Positions 33,166-41,592 are shown, counted from the first letter of the stretch. The stretch: DNA of 64,000 nucleotides from Bradyrhizobium sp. RD5-C2 (GCF_019972155.1 NZ_BOVL01000026.1:260634-324633), one strand, 5' to 3'. Numbers and translations are program-made. Notes: generated from the sequence alone by a model not told the origin.

Positions 33166-33891
33166 ATGACAGACGCCAAGATGTCGCTCGACGGCAAGCG
33201 CGTGATCGCAATCGGGGGATCGTCGGGGATCGGCTTTGCCGTCGCCGCGCTCGCGCGGGAGCAGGGCGCGGAGGTGGTGATTGCTTCCAGCAAACCGGCC
33301 AACGTCGATGCCGCGGTCGCGCGGCTGCCGGGATCTGCGGGCATGACCGTCGATCTGCGGGACGAAGCCGGCGTGTCGCGCTTCTTCGACCAGGTCGGCG
33401 CCTTCGACCATCTCGCGATCACGGCGGGCGATCAGGGCCTCCCGGCGTTCGGTGCCACGCGTGATCTCGATCTCGTTGCGGCGCGCGAGGCGCTCACTCT
33501 TCGTTTCTGGGGCTCGCTCGCGGCGGTCAAGCACGCCAGCCGTGTGATCGCTGCGAACGGATCGATCACGCTGACCGGCGGCCTGCTGGCACACCGTCCG
33601 CAAAAGGGGATGCCGTTTGTTACCGCGGCCGCGGGGGCCATGGAGAGCCTGGCTCGCGGCCTTGCCGTCGATCTTGCGCCGGTCCGCGTCAATGCCGTCT
33701 GCCCGGGGCTCGTTCTCACCGGGCGCGTCAAGCAGATGCCGGAGGAGAGGGTGCGCGGCTACGTGGCAGTCTTGCCGTTGCCGCGCGCGGCGTCGCCGGG
33801 CGAGGCGGCCGCGGCTTATGTCTATCTGATGCTGAACAGCTACGTGACCGGGCAGATTCTTCCGGTGGATGGCGGTGGTCTGCTGGTGTGA
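33166..33891 (+). CDS. SDR-fold protein lacking the catalytic Tyr and Lys
   Basis: The 241-residue protein has the cofactor motif GGSSGIG (residues 17-23) and the C-terminal SDR landmarks VRVNAVCPG and ILPVDGGG. Where classical SDRs have YxxxK, the alignment places V152 and A156 (FVTAAAGAMESLARGL), so the catalytic pair is absent. It may use another mechanism or bind NAD(P) without redox activity. It is cotranscribed with the preceding extended SDR. Confidence 0.85.
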   Translation: MTDAKMSLDGKRVIAIGGSSGIGFAVAALAREQGAEVVIASSKPANVDAAVARLPGSAGMTVDLRDEAGVSRFFDQVGAFDHLAITAGDQGLPAFGATRDLDLVAAREALTLRFWGSLAAVKHASRVIAANGSITLTGGLLAHRPQKGMPFVTAAAGAMESLARGLAVDLAPVRVNAVCPGLVLTGRVKQMPEERVRGYVAVLPLPRAASPGEAAAAYVYLMLNSYVTGQILPVDGGGLLV

Positions 33892-33901
33892 CGCACGACG
33901 C

Positions 33902-33987
33902 CGTCATTGCGAGGAGCGAAGCGACGAAGCAATCCATCTACCTGCGTGCACGGACAGATGGATTGCTTCGCTTCGCTCGCAATGACG
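33902..33987. repeat. Palindromic intergenic repeat, family B copy 2
   Basis: An 86-base palindromic element nearly the same as 11697-11782, with ends CGTCATTGCGAGGAGC and GCTCGCAATGACG. It lies between convergent genes just after the SDR stop. Confidence 0.85.
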
Positions 33988-34010
33988 TGGAGATCACCCT
34001 ACGCAGTGGC

Positions 34011-35336
34011 TCAGAGCGGGAAGCACCGCATGTAGGCAGCGAACAGCTTCTCATCGTTATAGCTCACCAGCCCCGAGGCAACCGCGTCGGCAAGTTCGAG
34101 GTCGCGGTTCTGGACGCGCAGCCATGCCTGGGTGTCGGCGGTGATGGTCAAAGCCGCATCTCCGACATGACGCCCCGGCACCACCTGCAGATCCTTGCCC
34201 TTGATCACGACTGTCATGTCCAGCGCGCTTGCCCCGGTGAAGCGCAGATGCGTCACGAAATCCAGGCCGCGCGCCCTGCCGCGCTGAAATCCGAGCGAGA
34301 GCGAGAAGATGTAGGACTGGATGCTGCCGGTATGGCGGCCGGACGTGACATGCTGGACCTTCTTGTGCGGAAACCGCCGCGTCACCGTGTCCTCGGCATC
34401 GGTATCCGGGATCACATAGACGAACTCGTCCTTGTCGATCAGTGGCTGCACCACCTCGGAGAAATGCGCGTCACGATCATGCAGGAACGGTCCGATCACA
34501 TTTTCGCCAGCAGGGCAGGCCGAGATGCAATAAGCAGCCTTGTAGCCCGGCTTGAACGACAGCGATTGCCAGATGTTCAGCGTCTCGGTGCGAGGGACGC
34601 GGGCGCGATAATCCCTGGCGTCCTTGGAATCCGCGACCTTCTCCACCCACTGCGTGAAGTTGCCGAGGAAGTCGTGATAATTGTGGGTGTGGCAGGACAG
34701 GAAATCGAAGCCGCCGTCCGGCTTGATGGCGCCGACCGGGCAGGCGGCGACGCACAGCTTGCACTCCAGGCAGGGGTTGTAGTCGATCGGCTGGTCATAG
34801 GCGTCCACCTCGGATCCGAGCAGGACGGTGCCGAGCAGGACGAAGCTGCCGAATTTCGGGTGGATGATGCTGCGGTGGATTCCCATCCGCCCGAGGCCGG
34901 CTTCCACCGCGATCGGCTTGTGCTGGACCATCATGATCCGGGGCAGGTCCATCTCCATCGGGAAGGCGGCGACTGAGTTGCAGGCCGGGATGCCGTGCTC
35001 GTCGAGCGCGCGGACGATGGCGCGCGCGGTTTCGTTGACGTGGTCGTAGGTGCCGTGGAATTCCTCGTTGGCGACCGAGCGCGACGGCGAGCGCACCGGC
35101 TCGCGGTTCATGTGGCACACGATCGCAAGCAGGGAACGCGTCCGGCCGTAGACCTTGCGGATGAAGTCGCGCTGCGGCGCGATGGCGGCGCGGTCGAACT
35201 CGATGATGCCGACGTCATCGGCTCCGCACTCCCGCGCGATCCGCTTGAGCAGCTCCGAAGAGACCGGGACGTCGTGAACGTGCTGGCTGCCGCGCGCGCG
35301 CACCGCCCTGACCGTGGGGTGATCGTCCAGGCTCAT
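34011..35336 (-). CDS. 4Fe-4S protein (QueG-like core) with C-terminal SCP2-like domain
   Basis: The 441-residue protein has a QueG/reductive-dehalogenase-like front half and one clear 4Fe-4S motif C189-x2-C192-x2-C195-x3-C199 (CLECKLCVAACP). A second, partial set is formed by C215, C270 and C274 (YCISACPAGEN). The last 120 residues (GLDFVTHLRFTGASALDMTVVIKGKDLQV) resemble a sterol-carrier SCP2 domain. It could be a cytoplasmic redox enzyme using a hydrophobic substrate. Classical QueG is shorter and lacks such a tail, so epoxyqueuosine reduction is not assumed. Confidence 0.75.
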   Translation of the reverse strand: MSLDDHPTVRAVRARGSQHVHDVPVSSELLKRIARECGADDVGIIEFDRAAIAPQRDFIRKVYGRTRSLLAIVCHMNREPVRSPSRSVANEEFHGTYDHVNETARAIVRALDEHGIPACNSVAAFPMEMDLPRIMMVQHKPIAVEAGLGRMGIHRSIIHPKFGSFVLLGTVLLGSEVDAYDQPIDYNPCLECKLCVAACPVGAIKPDGGFDFLSCHTHNYHDFLGNFTQWVEKVADSKDARDYRARVPRTETLNIWQSLSFKPGYKAAYCISACPAGENVIGPFLHDRDAHFSEVVQPLIDKDEFVYVIPDTDAEDTVTRRFPHKKVQHVTSGRHTGSIQSYIFSLSLGFQRGRARGLDFVTHLRFTGASALDMTVVIKGKDLQVVPGRHVGDAALTITADTQAWLRVQNRDLELADAVASGLVSYNDEKLFAAYMRCFPL

Positions 35337-35471
35337 GGTCCCGCTCTCTATAAAATGACGATTATCATCTTATGGAGCAGGCCGACGTCAGGCAAGTGAA
35401 TTATCTGTCAATCGTCATGTAATGGAACTGCGCTGGGCGTGCGCGACCCTGAAGGCGGAGGATTGTGCAAT

Positions 35472-35557
35472 CGTAGGGTGGGTTAGCCGAAGGCGTAACC
35501 CACCATCTTCTGTGCGGCACGAAGTCGGTGGATTACGCTTCGCTAACCCACCTACGC
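35472..35557. repeat. Palindromic intergenic repeat, family A copy 2
   Basis: An 86-base imperfect palindrome (CGTAGGGTGGGTTAGCCGAAGG ... CGCTAACCCACCTACG outline) related to 5094-5184. It occupies part of the gap 35337-35564, where nothing else was found. Confidence 0.85.
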
Positions 35558-35564
35558 ACCCGCT

Positions 35565-36014
35565 TCAATCCAGCAGCTTGGTATCGTCAGGCGCCTGCGG
35601 CGGCGTCTTGATCGCGATCGACTTGATGGCGCGGCCGTTCGGCTTGTTGCCGCCATGCGGCGTGCCCTTCGGGATCACGATCAGGTCGCCCGGCTTGACC
35701 GTCACTTCCTTGTCGCCGAGCCAGACCGTGCCGGTGCCTTCGAGCACGAATTGCATCTCGTTGGTGTTGGGGTGCATGTGCTTCGGCACGTTGCCGTCCT
35801 GGATCGAGACGGTGGCGCCGTCGGCGGAGACGAACGTCTTGGAGCGGAAGCCGACCTTGTTGGCGTCGCCGAGCTTGTCGCCCTCCATTTCGCCGGTGTG
35901 GATGACCTGCGCGGTGATGCTCTCGGCCGCGAGCGCCGGCCGCAGCAAATGGGTGACGCCACAGCCGGCCGCAAAGGCAGTGGCAATCGACAGCGCGGTT
36001 GCAAGACGATTCAT
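35565..36014 (-). CDS. Secreted cupin-domain protein
   Basis: The 149-residue protein has an N-terminal export signal (TALSIATAFAAGCGVTHLL, possibly uncleaved or TAT/Sec) and a single cupin barrel (about residues 60-140). Metal ligands are in KHMHPNTNEMQF (H, H, E) and the second motif is VIPKGTPHGG. It probably binds a metal and a small ligand in the periplasm. It is divergent from the NMT1-type binding protein gene. Confidence 0.82.
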   Translation of the reverse strand: MNRLATALSIATAFAAGCGVTHLLRPALAAESITAQVIHTGEMEGDKLGDANKVGFRSKTFVSADGATVSIQDGNVPKHMHPNTNEMQFVLEGTGTVWLGDKEVTVKPGDLIVIPKGTPHGGNKPNGRAIKSIAIKTPPQAPDDTKLLD

Positions 36015-36181
36015 GAAGGCCTCCCTTGGTGTTTCCCTTGAAATATTCTTGGTGCTTCTTCGGTGTTTTCCTGTATCCGCGATGCTATGCCGGGGCCGCA
36101 GGCTTGACCAGTTACCGGAAAGTCGCCTTCTCAGGGCAGGCCTGCTCCTCTATCTTGCCGGCCAGTCGAACGGAGGACGTC

Positions 36182-37207
36182 ATGAACAAACTGCTGGGCA
36201 AGCTTGCCGGAACGCTGTTGGCGCTGACCCTGTCCACGGGCCTTGCCGCGGCGCAAAGCAAGATCACCATCGCGGTCGGGGGCGGCGCCTGCCTGTGCTA
36301 TCTGCCCACCGTGCTGGCCAAGCAGCTTGGCGAATACGACAAGGCCGGGCTTGCGGTCGAGCTGGTCGATCTCAAGGGCGGCTCGGATGCGCTGAAGGCC
36401 GTGCTCGGCGGCAGCGCCGACGTCGTCTCCGGCTATTTCGACCACTGCGTCAATATCGCCGCCAAGAAGCAGGAGATGCAGGCCTTCGTGGTCTATGACC
36501 GCTATCCCGGCCTCGTGCTGGTGGTCTCGCCGAAGCACACCGGCGAGATCAACTCGATCAAAGATCTTGCCGGCAAGAAGGTCGGCGTCAGCGCGCCGGG
36601 CTCTTCGACCGATTTCTTTCTGAAGTATCTCTTGAAGAAGAACGGCCTTGATCCCCAAGGCACCGCCGTGATCGGCGTCGGCCTCGGCGCCACCGCGGTG
36701 GCCGCAATGGAGCAGGGCCAGATCGATGCCGCCGTGATGCTCGATCCCTCTGTCACCGTGCTGCAAGGCAGCCACGCCGACCTCAAGATTCTTAGCGACA
36801 CCCGCACCCAGCACGACACGCTCGCGGTGTTCGGCGGCGAATATCCCGGCGGCGCGCTCTATTCGACCACAGCCTGGGTCAACGGCCACGAGAAGGAAGT
36901 GCAGGCGCTGACCAATGCCATCATGGCGACGCTGTCCTGGATCCATTCGCATTCGGCCGAGGACATCATGGCCAAGATGCCGGAGGAGCTTGTCGGCAAG
37001 AACAAGGAGCAATATCTGGCCGCGCTGAAGAACACGATCCCGATGTATTCCGAGACCGGCAAGATGGATCCCAAGGGCGCCGAAGCCGTGCTCGCGGTGT
37101 TCAGCGAGGGCTCGCCGGAGGTCGCGAAGGCCGGCATCGACGTCACCAAGACCTACACCAACAAGTTCGTGGATCAGGTCAAGAAGACGACCGGAAGCGC
37201 GAAGTAG
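36182..37207 (+). CDS. NMT1/SsuA-type ABC transporter substrate-binding protein
   Basis: The 341-residue protein has a signal peptide (LLGKLAGTLLALTLSTGLAAA) and an NMT1-like fold (LPTVLAKQLGEYDKAGLAVELVDLKGGSDALKAVLGG; GKKVGVSAPGSSTDFFLKYLL). It binds a small anionic or heteroaromatic ligand for a NitT/TauT importer. No permease or ATPase is adjacent; the TauBC-like pair at 29250-30850 lacks a binding protein, so they may be partners. The ATG at 36182 follows GGAGGACGTC. Confidence 0.88.
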   Translation: MNKLLGKLAGTLLALTLSTGLAAAQSKITIAVGGGACLCYLPTVLAKQLGEYDKAGLAVELVDLKGGSDALKAVLGGSADVVSGYFDHCVNIAAKKQEMQAFVVYDRYPGLVLVVSPKHTGEINSIKDLAGKKVGVSAPGSSTDFFLKYLLKKNGLDPQGTAVIGVGLGATAVAAMEQGQIDAAVMLDPSVTVLQGSHADLKILSDTRTQHDTLAVFGGEYPGGALYSTTAWVNGHEKEVQALTNAIMATLSWIHSHSAEDIMAKMPEELVGKNKEQYLAALKNTIPMYSETGKMDPKGAEAVLAVFSEGSPEVAKAGIDVTKTYTNKFVDQVKKTTGSAK

Positions 37208-37255
37208 GGCATGATCCGCAAAAGTGTGAAGCGGTTTTGCGAAGAGATCATGCCC
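37207..37255. repeat. Palindromic repeat, family D
   Basis: A 49-base nested palindrome: outer arms GGGCATGATC / GATCATGCCC and inner GCAAAA / TTTTGC. It starts at the last base of the binding-protein stop and ends 2 bases before the Nudix start, so it may also act as a terminator. Confidence 0.75.
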
Positions 37256-37257
37256 AA

Positions 37258-37968
37258 ATGAGCGACATGCAGTCTCCGCTGATTTGCCGCGTCACCACGC
37301 TCGATCTGGCATTGCAGCAGCGTCCCTGGCCGTTCGCGGACGAGCGGCGCGGCGAGATCGACGCGCATTTCGCCGAGCAGCAACGGCTGAACCCGAACCT
37401 GTGGAACGGCCGCGTCCTGCTCGGGCGCGATCCGGTGTTTGCCGGCGAGCGGCTCAGCGCGAGCTATTTCGAGACCGATTTCGCAAGCTTCCTCGCCTGG
37501 CGCGACTGGGGGTTTCCCGACAAGGAGATTTTCAACGGCTTCGGCATGGGCGCGCTGCTCTCGATCGACGGCGCCTTCGTGTGTGGCGTGATGGGCGAGC
37601 GGACCGCGAATGCCGGACGGATCTATTTCCCCTCCGGCACGCCCGATCTCGACGACATCAGCGGCGAGACCGTCGATATCGCCGGCAGCGTGATGCGCGA
37701 GCTCGAGGAGGAGACCGGGCTTACCGCAGCGGATTGCCGTGCGGATGCCGATTGGCACTGTATCTACACCGGCGTTGCGCTCGCAATGATGCAGATCCTG
37801 CGCGTCGACATGTCCGCTGAAGCCCTGCGTGCGCGCATCGAATCCAACCTCGCGCACCAGAAAAATCCCGAACTCGTCGGCATCCATCTGGTGCGCAGCC
37901 GCGCCGATCTCACCAGCGCAATGCCGCGCTTCGTCACCGCCTTCATCGAAACGCAGCTGCTGGCATAG
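37258..37968 (+). CDS. Nudix-family hydrolase-like protein
   Basis: The 236-residue protein contains the core of the Nudix box MRELEEETGL (about residues 146-155), but the upstream Gly and Glu of the consensus are not at their usual spacing (SGETVDIAGSVM). Metal binding by the REL-EE core may remain. The substrate would be a nucleoside diphosphate derivative, and activity is uncertain. The ATG at 37258 is right behind a palindrome with no clear ribosome-binding site; later ATGs are at 37267 and beyond. Confidence 0.75.
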   Translation: MSDMQSPLICRVTTLDLALQQRPWPFADERRGEIDAHFAEQQRLNPNLWNGRVLLGRDPVFAGERLSASYFETDFASFLAWRDWGFPDKEIFNGFGMGALLSIDGAFVCGVMGERTANAGRIYFPSGTPDLDDISGETVDIAGSVMRELEEETGLTAADCRADADWHCIYTGVALAMMQILRVDMSAEALRARIESNLAHQKNPELVGIHLVRSRADLTSAMPRFVTAFIETQLLA

Positions 37969-38079
37969 GCGCATAGAGGTCCGCTTCCGGGGTGAGGCGG
38001 TCGTTGCCAGGATCTGGCTGACGTTTCCAACGAACCAATCTTGGGGTATCGTTAGCCGTCTCGAACGTGGCGAACCAGC

Positions 38080-38781
38080 ATGCTCACGCTCTATTCCTAT
38101 CCACCGCTGTTCGGCGTCGCCGACAACAACGGCTACGGCTTGAAGGTTTTCGCGTTTCTGAAGCTCGCCGACGTGCCGTTCCGGCACGAGCACATTTTTG
38201 ATGCGTCGAAGGCGCCGCGCCAGCAATTGCCCTATATCGTCGACGGCGACGACACCGTCGGCGACAGCGAGACTATCCTCGCCTATGTCACCGACAAATA
38301 TAGCGTGACGCTGGATGCGGCGTTGACGCCGGCGCAACGCACGACCAATCTCCTCGTCACGCGCACGCTCGACGATCTCTACTGGGTGATGTCCTATTCG
38401 CGCTGGCAGGACGAGCGGTACTGGCCCCAGTTTCGCGATGCGCTCAAGCGCGAGCATCCGGGCCTCACCGATGACGGGTTGATGAAGGCCAAGGAGTTCA
38501 ACGCGAAGCGCTATTACTACCAGGGCATTGGCCGCTTCGAGCCCGACGCCGCGATGGCCCGTGGGCTCGCCGATCTCGCCGCGCTGGCGAGCCTGATCCC
38601 GGGCCAAGGCTATGTGCATGGCGACACACCAACGAGCATCGACGCCAGCATCTATGGCTTCGTGGCCAACATCTACTTCTACGACATCGAGACGCCGTTG
38701 AAGAAATTCGTGGTCTCGCACGATGCGCTGGTAGGGCACTGCCGTGCCATCCACGCAGCAGTCGGTACGAGCGCGGAATAG
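38080..38781 (+). CDS. Glutathione S-transferase-like protein
   Basis: The 233-residue protein has a thioredoxin-like N-terminal half (LTLYSYPPLFGVADNNGYGLKV; KLADVPFRHEHIF; QLPYIVDGDDTVGDSETILAYV) and a helical C-terminal half, close to the Tom37/metaxin (FAX-like) branch of GSTs. The usual Ser/Cys active-site position is not obvious, so the activity is unknown. It is probably monocistronic. Confidence 0.8.
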   Translation: MLTLYSYPPLFGVADNNGYGLKVFAFLKLADVPFRHEHIFDASKAPRQQLPYIVDGDDTVGDSETILAYVTDKYSVTLDAALTPAQRTTNLLVTRTLDDLYWVMSYSRWQDERYWPQFRDALKREHPGLTDDGLMKAKEFNAKRYYYQGIGRFEPDAAMARGLADLAALASLIPGQGYVHGDTPTSIDASIYGFVANIYFYDIETPLKKFVVSHDALVGHCRAIHAAVGTSAE

Positions 38782-38860
38782 GGTCAAGTCGCCGAGATCG
38801 CACGGCACCCGGCTTCGCCCGGAGCCCGATTGCCGAAATGGCACACCGAGCTGTGGCCTT

Positions 38861-38922
38861 CGCCCGTTGGCTTGCGGGTCTGTCTGTCGCGCTTGCGGCG
38901 CTGGGCGTGGCTGGCGCCGCGC
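38861..38922 (+). pseudogene. Remnant of a binding-protein signal-peptide region
   Basis: These 62 bases match 41690-41751, the signal-peptide part of the Liv-type binding protein, with only 4 mismatches and a 37-base identical run. In both, the frame reads ARWLAGLSVALAALGVAGAA. The match stops just before the end of the TetR gene, and no mature protein follows, so this is a duplicated or truncated 5' end. Confidence 0.7.
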
Positions 38923-38926
38923 TCTG

Positions 38927-39478
38927 CTATTTCCCCTGCCGCGCGCTTTCGAGCAGCGTCATGCAGGCGTCGAGGCAGGCTGCTGCAATCGTTCGGCCGA
39001 GGGGACCCGGCTTCTTGTTCAACAGCCGATGCATCACCACGCCGTGCAGCATCATCATGATCGGATAGGCAATGTGCGCGGCCCTGCTTTCATCGACACC
39101 GGCGCGCACGATATGGGTGGTGTATCGCTCGATCTCGCCGGCCTGCGCACCCGTGGTGACACGCTCCATCCAGCCGCGCCCGTAGAGCAATTCATAATCG
39201 CGGGGGTGGGTGCTGCCGAACTCGAGATGCCGTACGCAGGTGTCCTGAAAGTCGCGGGATTTTGCGAGGTAGGCCGAGAAGCGCTGAAAGGCCAGCGTGC
39301 GTAACGCCGTCAGCAACGCCTCCCGGTCGGCGTAGTAGCTATAGACCGTCGGCGTCGTCGTGCCTGCTTCCGCGGCCACGCCGCGGATCGTCACGGCCTC
39401 CTCGCCGCCCGACTGCCACAGCGTGTCGGCGGCCTTCAAGATCCTGTGAGGCAGCTCCGGATCGGCGGTTCTCGGCAT
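38927..39478 (-). CDS. TetR-family transcriptional regulator
   Basis: The 183-residue protein has a TetR HTH (residues about 10-55; AVTIRGVAAEAGTTTPTVYSYYADREALL) and a helical ligand domain with the TetR_C_33-type GGA/EE pattern. It is divergent from the DUF2798 gene, with a perfect dyad between them, so it probably controls that gene and itself. The gene ends against a signal-peptide remnant. Confidence 0.87.
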   Translation of the reverse strand: MPRTADPELPHRILKAADTLWQSGGEEAVTIRGVAAEAGTTTPTVYSYYADREALLTALRTLAFQRFSAYLAKSRDFQDTCVRHLEFGSTHPRDYELLYGRGWMERVTTGAQAGEIERYTTHIVRAGVDESRAAHIAYPIMMMLHGVVMHRLLNKKPGPLGRTIAAACLDACMTLLESARQGK

Positions 39479-39499
39479 TAGCTCTCTTGCTTTTACAAT

Positions 39500-39512
39500 G
39501 TATAAGTTATAC
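39500..39512. promoter_or_regulatory. Candidate TetR operator
   Basis: The perfect palindrome GTATAAGTTATAC (6-bp arms, one central base) lies 22 bases upstream of the TetR start and 39 upstream of the DUF2798 gene. Confidence 0.6.
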
Positions 39513-39550
39513 GTCGTCTAAATAATAAACCCGAAACCAGGAGCAGGCAA

Positions 39551-39787
39551 ATGGCCCTTTCCCCGAAACTGATTGGCCCCTCGATCTCCATGATCACCGG
39601 CCTGATCACGTCGACCAGCATGTCGTTCGTCGGTCTCGCCATGAACTATGGGTTCCAGCCCGATTTCGCCGTGCGCTGGCTGAAGGCCGCAGCAACGAGC
39701 TACGTCGTGATCGTCCCGCTGTTGATCATGGTCATCCCGCGGATCCAGCGCTTCGTCATGCGGCAGGCCGGGTTGTCGACGCGCTGA
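39551..39787 (+). CDS. DUF2798 membrane protein
   Basis: The 78-residue protein has two transmembrane helices (ISMITGLITSTSMSFVGLAM and TSYVVIVPLLIMVIP) separated by a short loop, matching DUF2798 proteins of inner membranes, which have unknown function. The family often sits beside TetR genes. It probably lies in an operon with the following NmrA-like gene. Confidence 0.8.
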   Translation: MALSPKLIGPSISMITGLITSTSMSFVGLAMNYGFQPDFAVRWLKAAATSYVVIVPLLIMVIPRIQRFVMRQAGLSTR

Positions 39788-39890
39788 GGTCGGGTCGCAG
39801 CACAATGCGCACCGTCTCCGGGTTCGAGCCCCCGAACATCACAGATATCACGCCAATTCGTCCTTTGAACGCAACCCGAGGGTCAGCAAC

Positions 39891-40808
39891 ATGACGACGA
39901 AACATAAGCACGACAAGCCGATTCTCGTGACCGGAGCCGCCGGCGCTGTGGGCGGCATCGGCCGCAGCCTCACCGAATTCCTGCTCAAGAATGGCCACAA
40001 GGTGCGTGCCCTGGTTCGGCGGGAGGACGCGCGCGCCGAAGCCTTGCGGCGGCTCGGCGCCGAGGTCGTCAAGGGTGACCTGACGGACCTCGCCTCGATG
40101 CACCGCGCCATCGAAGGTTGCCGGCGTATCTATTTCGGTATGTCTGTCTCGGCGGCTTACCTGGAAGCCACGATCAACACTGCCGCGGTGGCGCGGCACC
40201 ACGGCATTGAGGCTTTCGTGAACATGTCGCAGATGACGGTCTCGCAGATGAGCATCAACGAAACCACCGACAGCCCTCAGCAGAGGCTGCACTGGCTGGC
40301 GGAGCAGGCGCTGGCCTGGTCGGGACTGCCGGTCGTCACGGTGCGGCCGACGGTGTTCCTTGAGGGCTTCTTTCTGATGCTCGCCGCCGCCGGCGTGCGG
40401 GCCTCCGACGAGTTGGCGCTTCCGATGGGCGATGGCAAGACCTCGCCGATCTCGGCGGTCGATGTGGCGCGCGCGGTCGCGGCGATCCTCGACGATCCCG
40501 CACCACATATCGGACGAATCTACGATCTGACGGGGCCCGAATCCGCCGATCTGAACCACCATGCGCGTGCTTTCTCCGAGGCGCTCGGCAGGCCCATCCG
40601 ATATCGCGACGTCCCGCTCACGGCGTGGAGCGAAGGCCTTCGGCGGGCGGGATTTCCCGAGCACGTCGTCAGCCATCTCTCGGCCATGACCGAGTTGAAC
40701 AGGCAGGGGCGTTACGACCGTATGACGGACACCATATACACGCTCACGGGCGAAGTACCGGTGAACACGCGCGATTTCGTGAAGCGCCACGCCGCCGAAT
40801 TCAAATAG
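39891..40808 (+). CDS. NAD(P)-binding NmrA/HSCARG-family protein
   Basis: The 305-residue protein has the dinucleotide motif VTGAAGAVGGIGRSL (residues 13-27), a conserved-type RALVRREDARAEALRRLGAEVVKGDL segment, and no SDR catalytic YxxxK. NmrA-like proteins sense NAD(P) or act as quinone oxidoreductases. It starts 103 bases behind the DUF2798 gene and may belong to the same TetR-controlled unit. The following 199 bases (40809-41007) show nothing clear. Confidence 0.85.
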   Translation: MTTKHKHDKPILVTGAAGAVGGIGRSLTEFLLKNGHKVRALVRREDARAEALRRLGAEVVKGDLTDLASMHRAIEGCRRIYFGMSVSAAYLEATINTAAVARHHGIEAFVNMSQMTVSQMSINETTDSPQQRLHWLAEQALAWSGLPVVTVRPTVFLEGFFLMLAAAGVRASDELALPMGDGKTSPISAVDVARAVAAILDDPAPHIGRIYDLTGPESADLNHHARAFSEALGRPIRYRDVPLTAWSEGLRRAGFPEHVVSHLSAMTELNRQGRYDRMTDTIYTLTGEVPVNTRDFVKRHAAEFK

Positions 40809-41007
40809 TGTAGACTGGCGCTTTGATGAGGTGCTCGGCACAGATCGAAGCGGAATCCGACCGTTGCGGCGCCGGGATGGCGCGCTTTGGATCGCGGCCG
40901 TGCAATGGCTCGGCCGACCGGAATTCCGGCACAACAATCTGCCCGCGGTCACGCTCCGTCGTCGGTCTGGCGCAAGCGTATCGGGGCAATCCGACGCGGG
41001 CAGTCCA

Positions 41008-41469
41008 ATGAGACCTATCAGGGAAGGGCAGGCGCTTCTGGCACGCTTCGTTCTGCTGCTGCTGTTGAGCGGCTGTGGCGAAGCGGATCAAATTGCGGAG
41101 CAGCAGTGTCGTTCCTTGGATGCCCGCAGTTCGGTACTCAGGACATTTTCGGACGATCAAAACAACAAGCTGGTGACTTTTACTCTCAAATACTCGAGTT
41201 CGCTTGAAGCAATGATGAATGCTGCGAAATCGGAAACCGAAAAATCGGCGATCTTGGACGGTGCAAGGAAAAGCGCTGTCTACAGCCTGGACGGCACGAT
41301 ACTCGTGAAGTCAAAGGACAAGGCAACGCGAGAAGTCACTTGCATTGCAATACTGTCCGTTAGCGTCCTGGATACGAGCGCGGAAAAAGAGATAGAATTT
41401 CAGGTGAAGCAAACGAGCGACGGAACGCGGCTCGTTTCAGTCAGTCCTTTTCTTTTCTCGGTAGACTAG
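41008..41469 (+). CDS. Putative lipoprotein, 153 residues
   Basis: It starts with a lipoprotein signal (ALLARFVLLLLLSGC; lipobox Cys C23), followed by a soluble, Lys/Glu/Ser-rich part (NKLVTFTLKYSSSLEAMMNAAKSETEKSAILDGARK) without known domain. The base composition is clearly less GC-rich than the neighbours, hinting at transfer. An upstream frame extension to 40831 is not supported. A short hairpin (GAGC arms, 41481-41496) follows the stop. Confidence 0.7.
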   Translation: MRPIREGQALLARFVLLLLLSGCGEADQIAEQQCRSLDARSSVLRTFSDDQNNKLVTFTLKYSSSLEAMMNAAKSETEKSAILDGARKSAVYSLDGTILVKSKDKATREVTCIAILSVSVLDTSAEKEIEFQVKQTSDGTRLVSVSPFLFSVD

Positions 41470-41592
41470 TCCTGAAACGCCGAGCGGGCGTGCTCGGTAT
41501 TCGGTCTGGTCGGCTATCGACCCGCCCGTGCGTCCGCGACCATTTGCTGAAGCTTTGATCACGCCTGCGCCGTGGCGACGCAGGCATCGTGC

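Noticed and set aside
37174..38844. 556-codon antisense frame over the Nudix and GST genes
   Set aside because: It is a shadow of two well-supported plus-strand genes, with no domain of its own.
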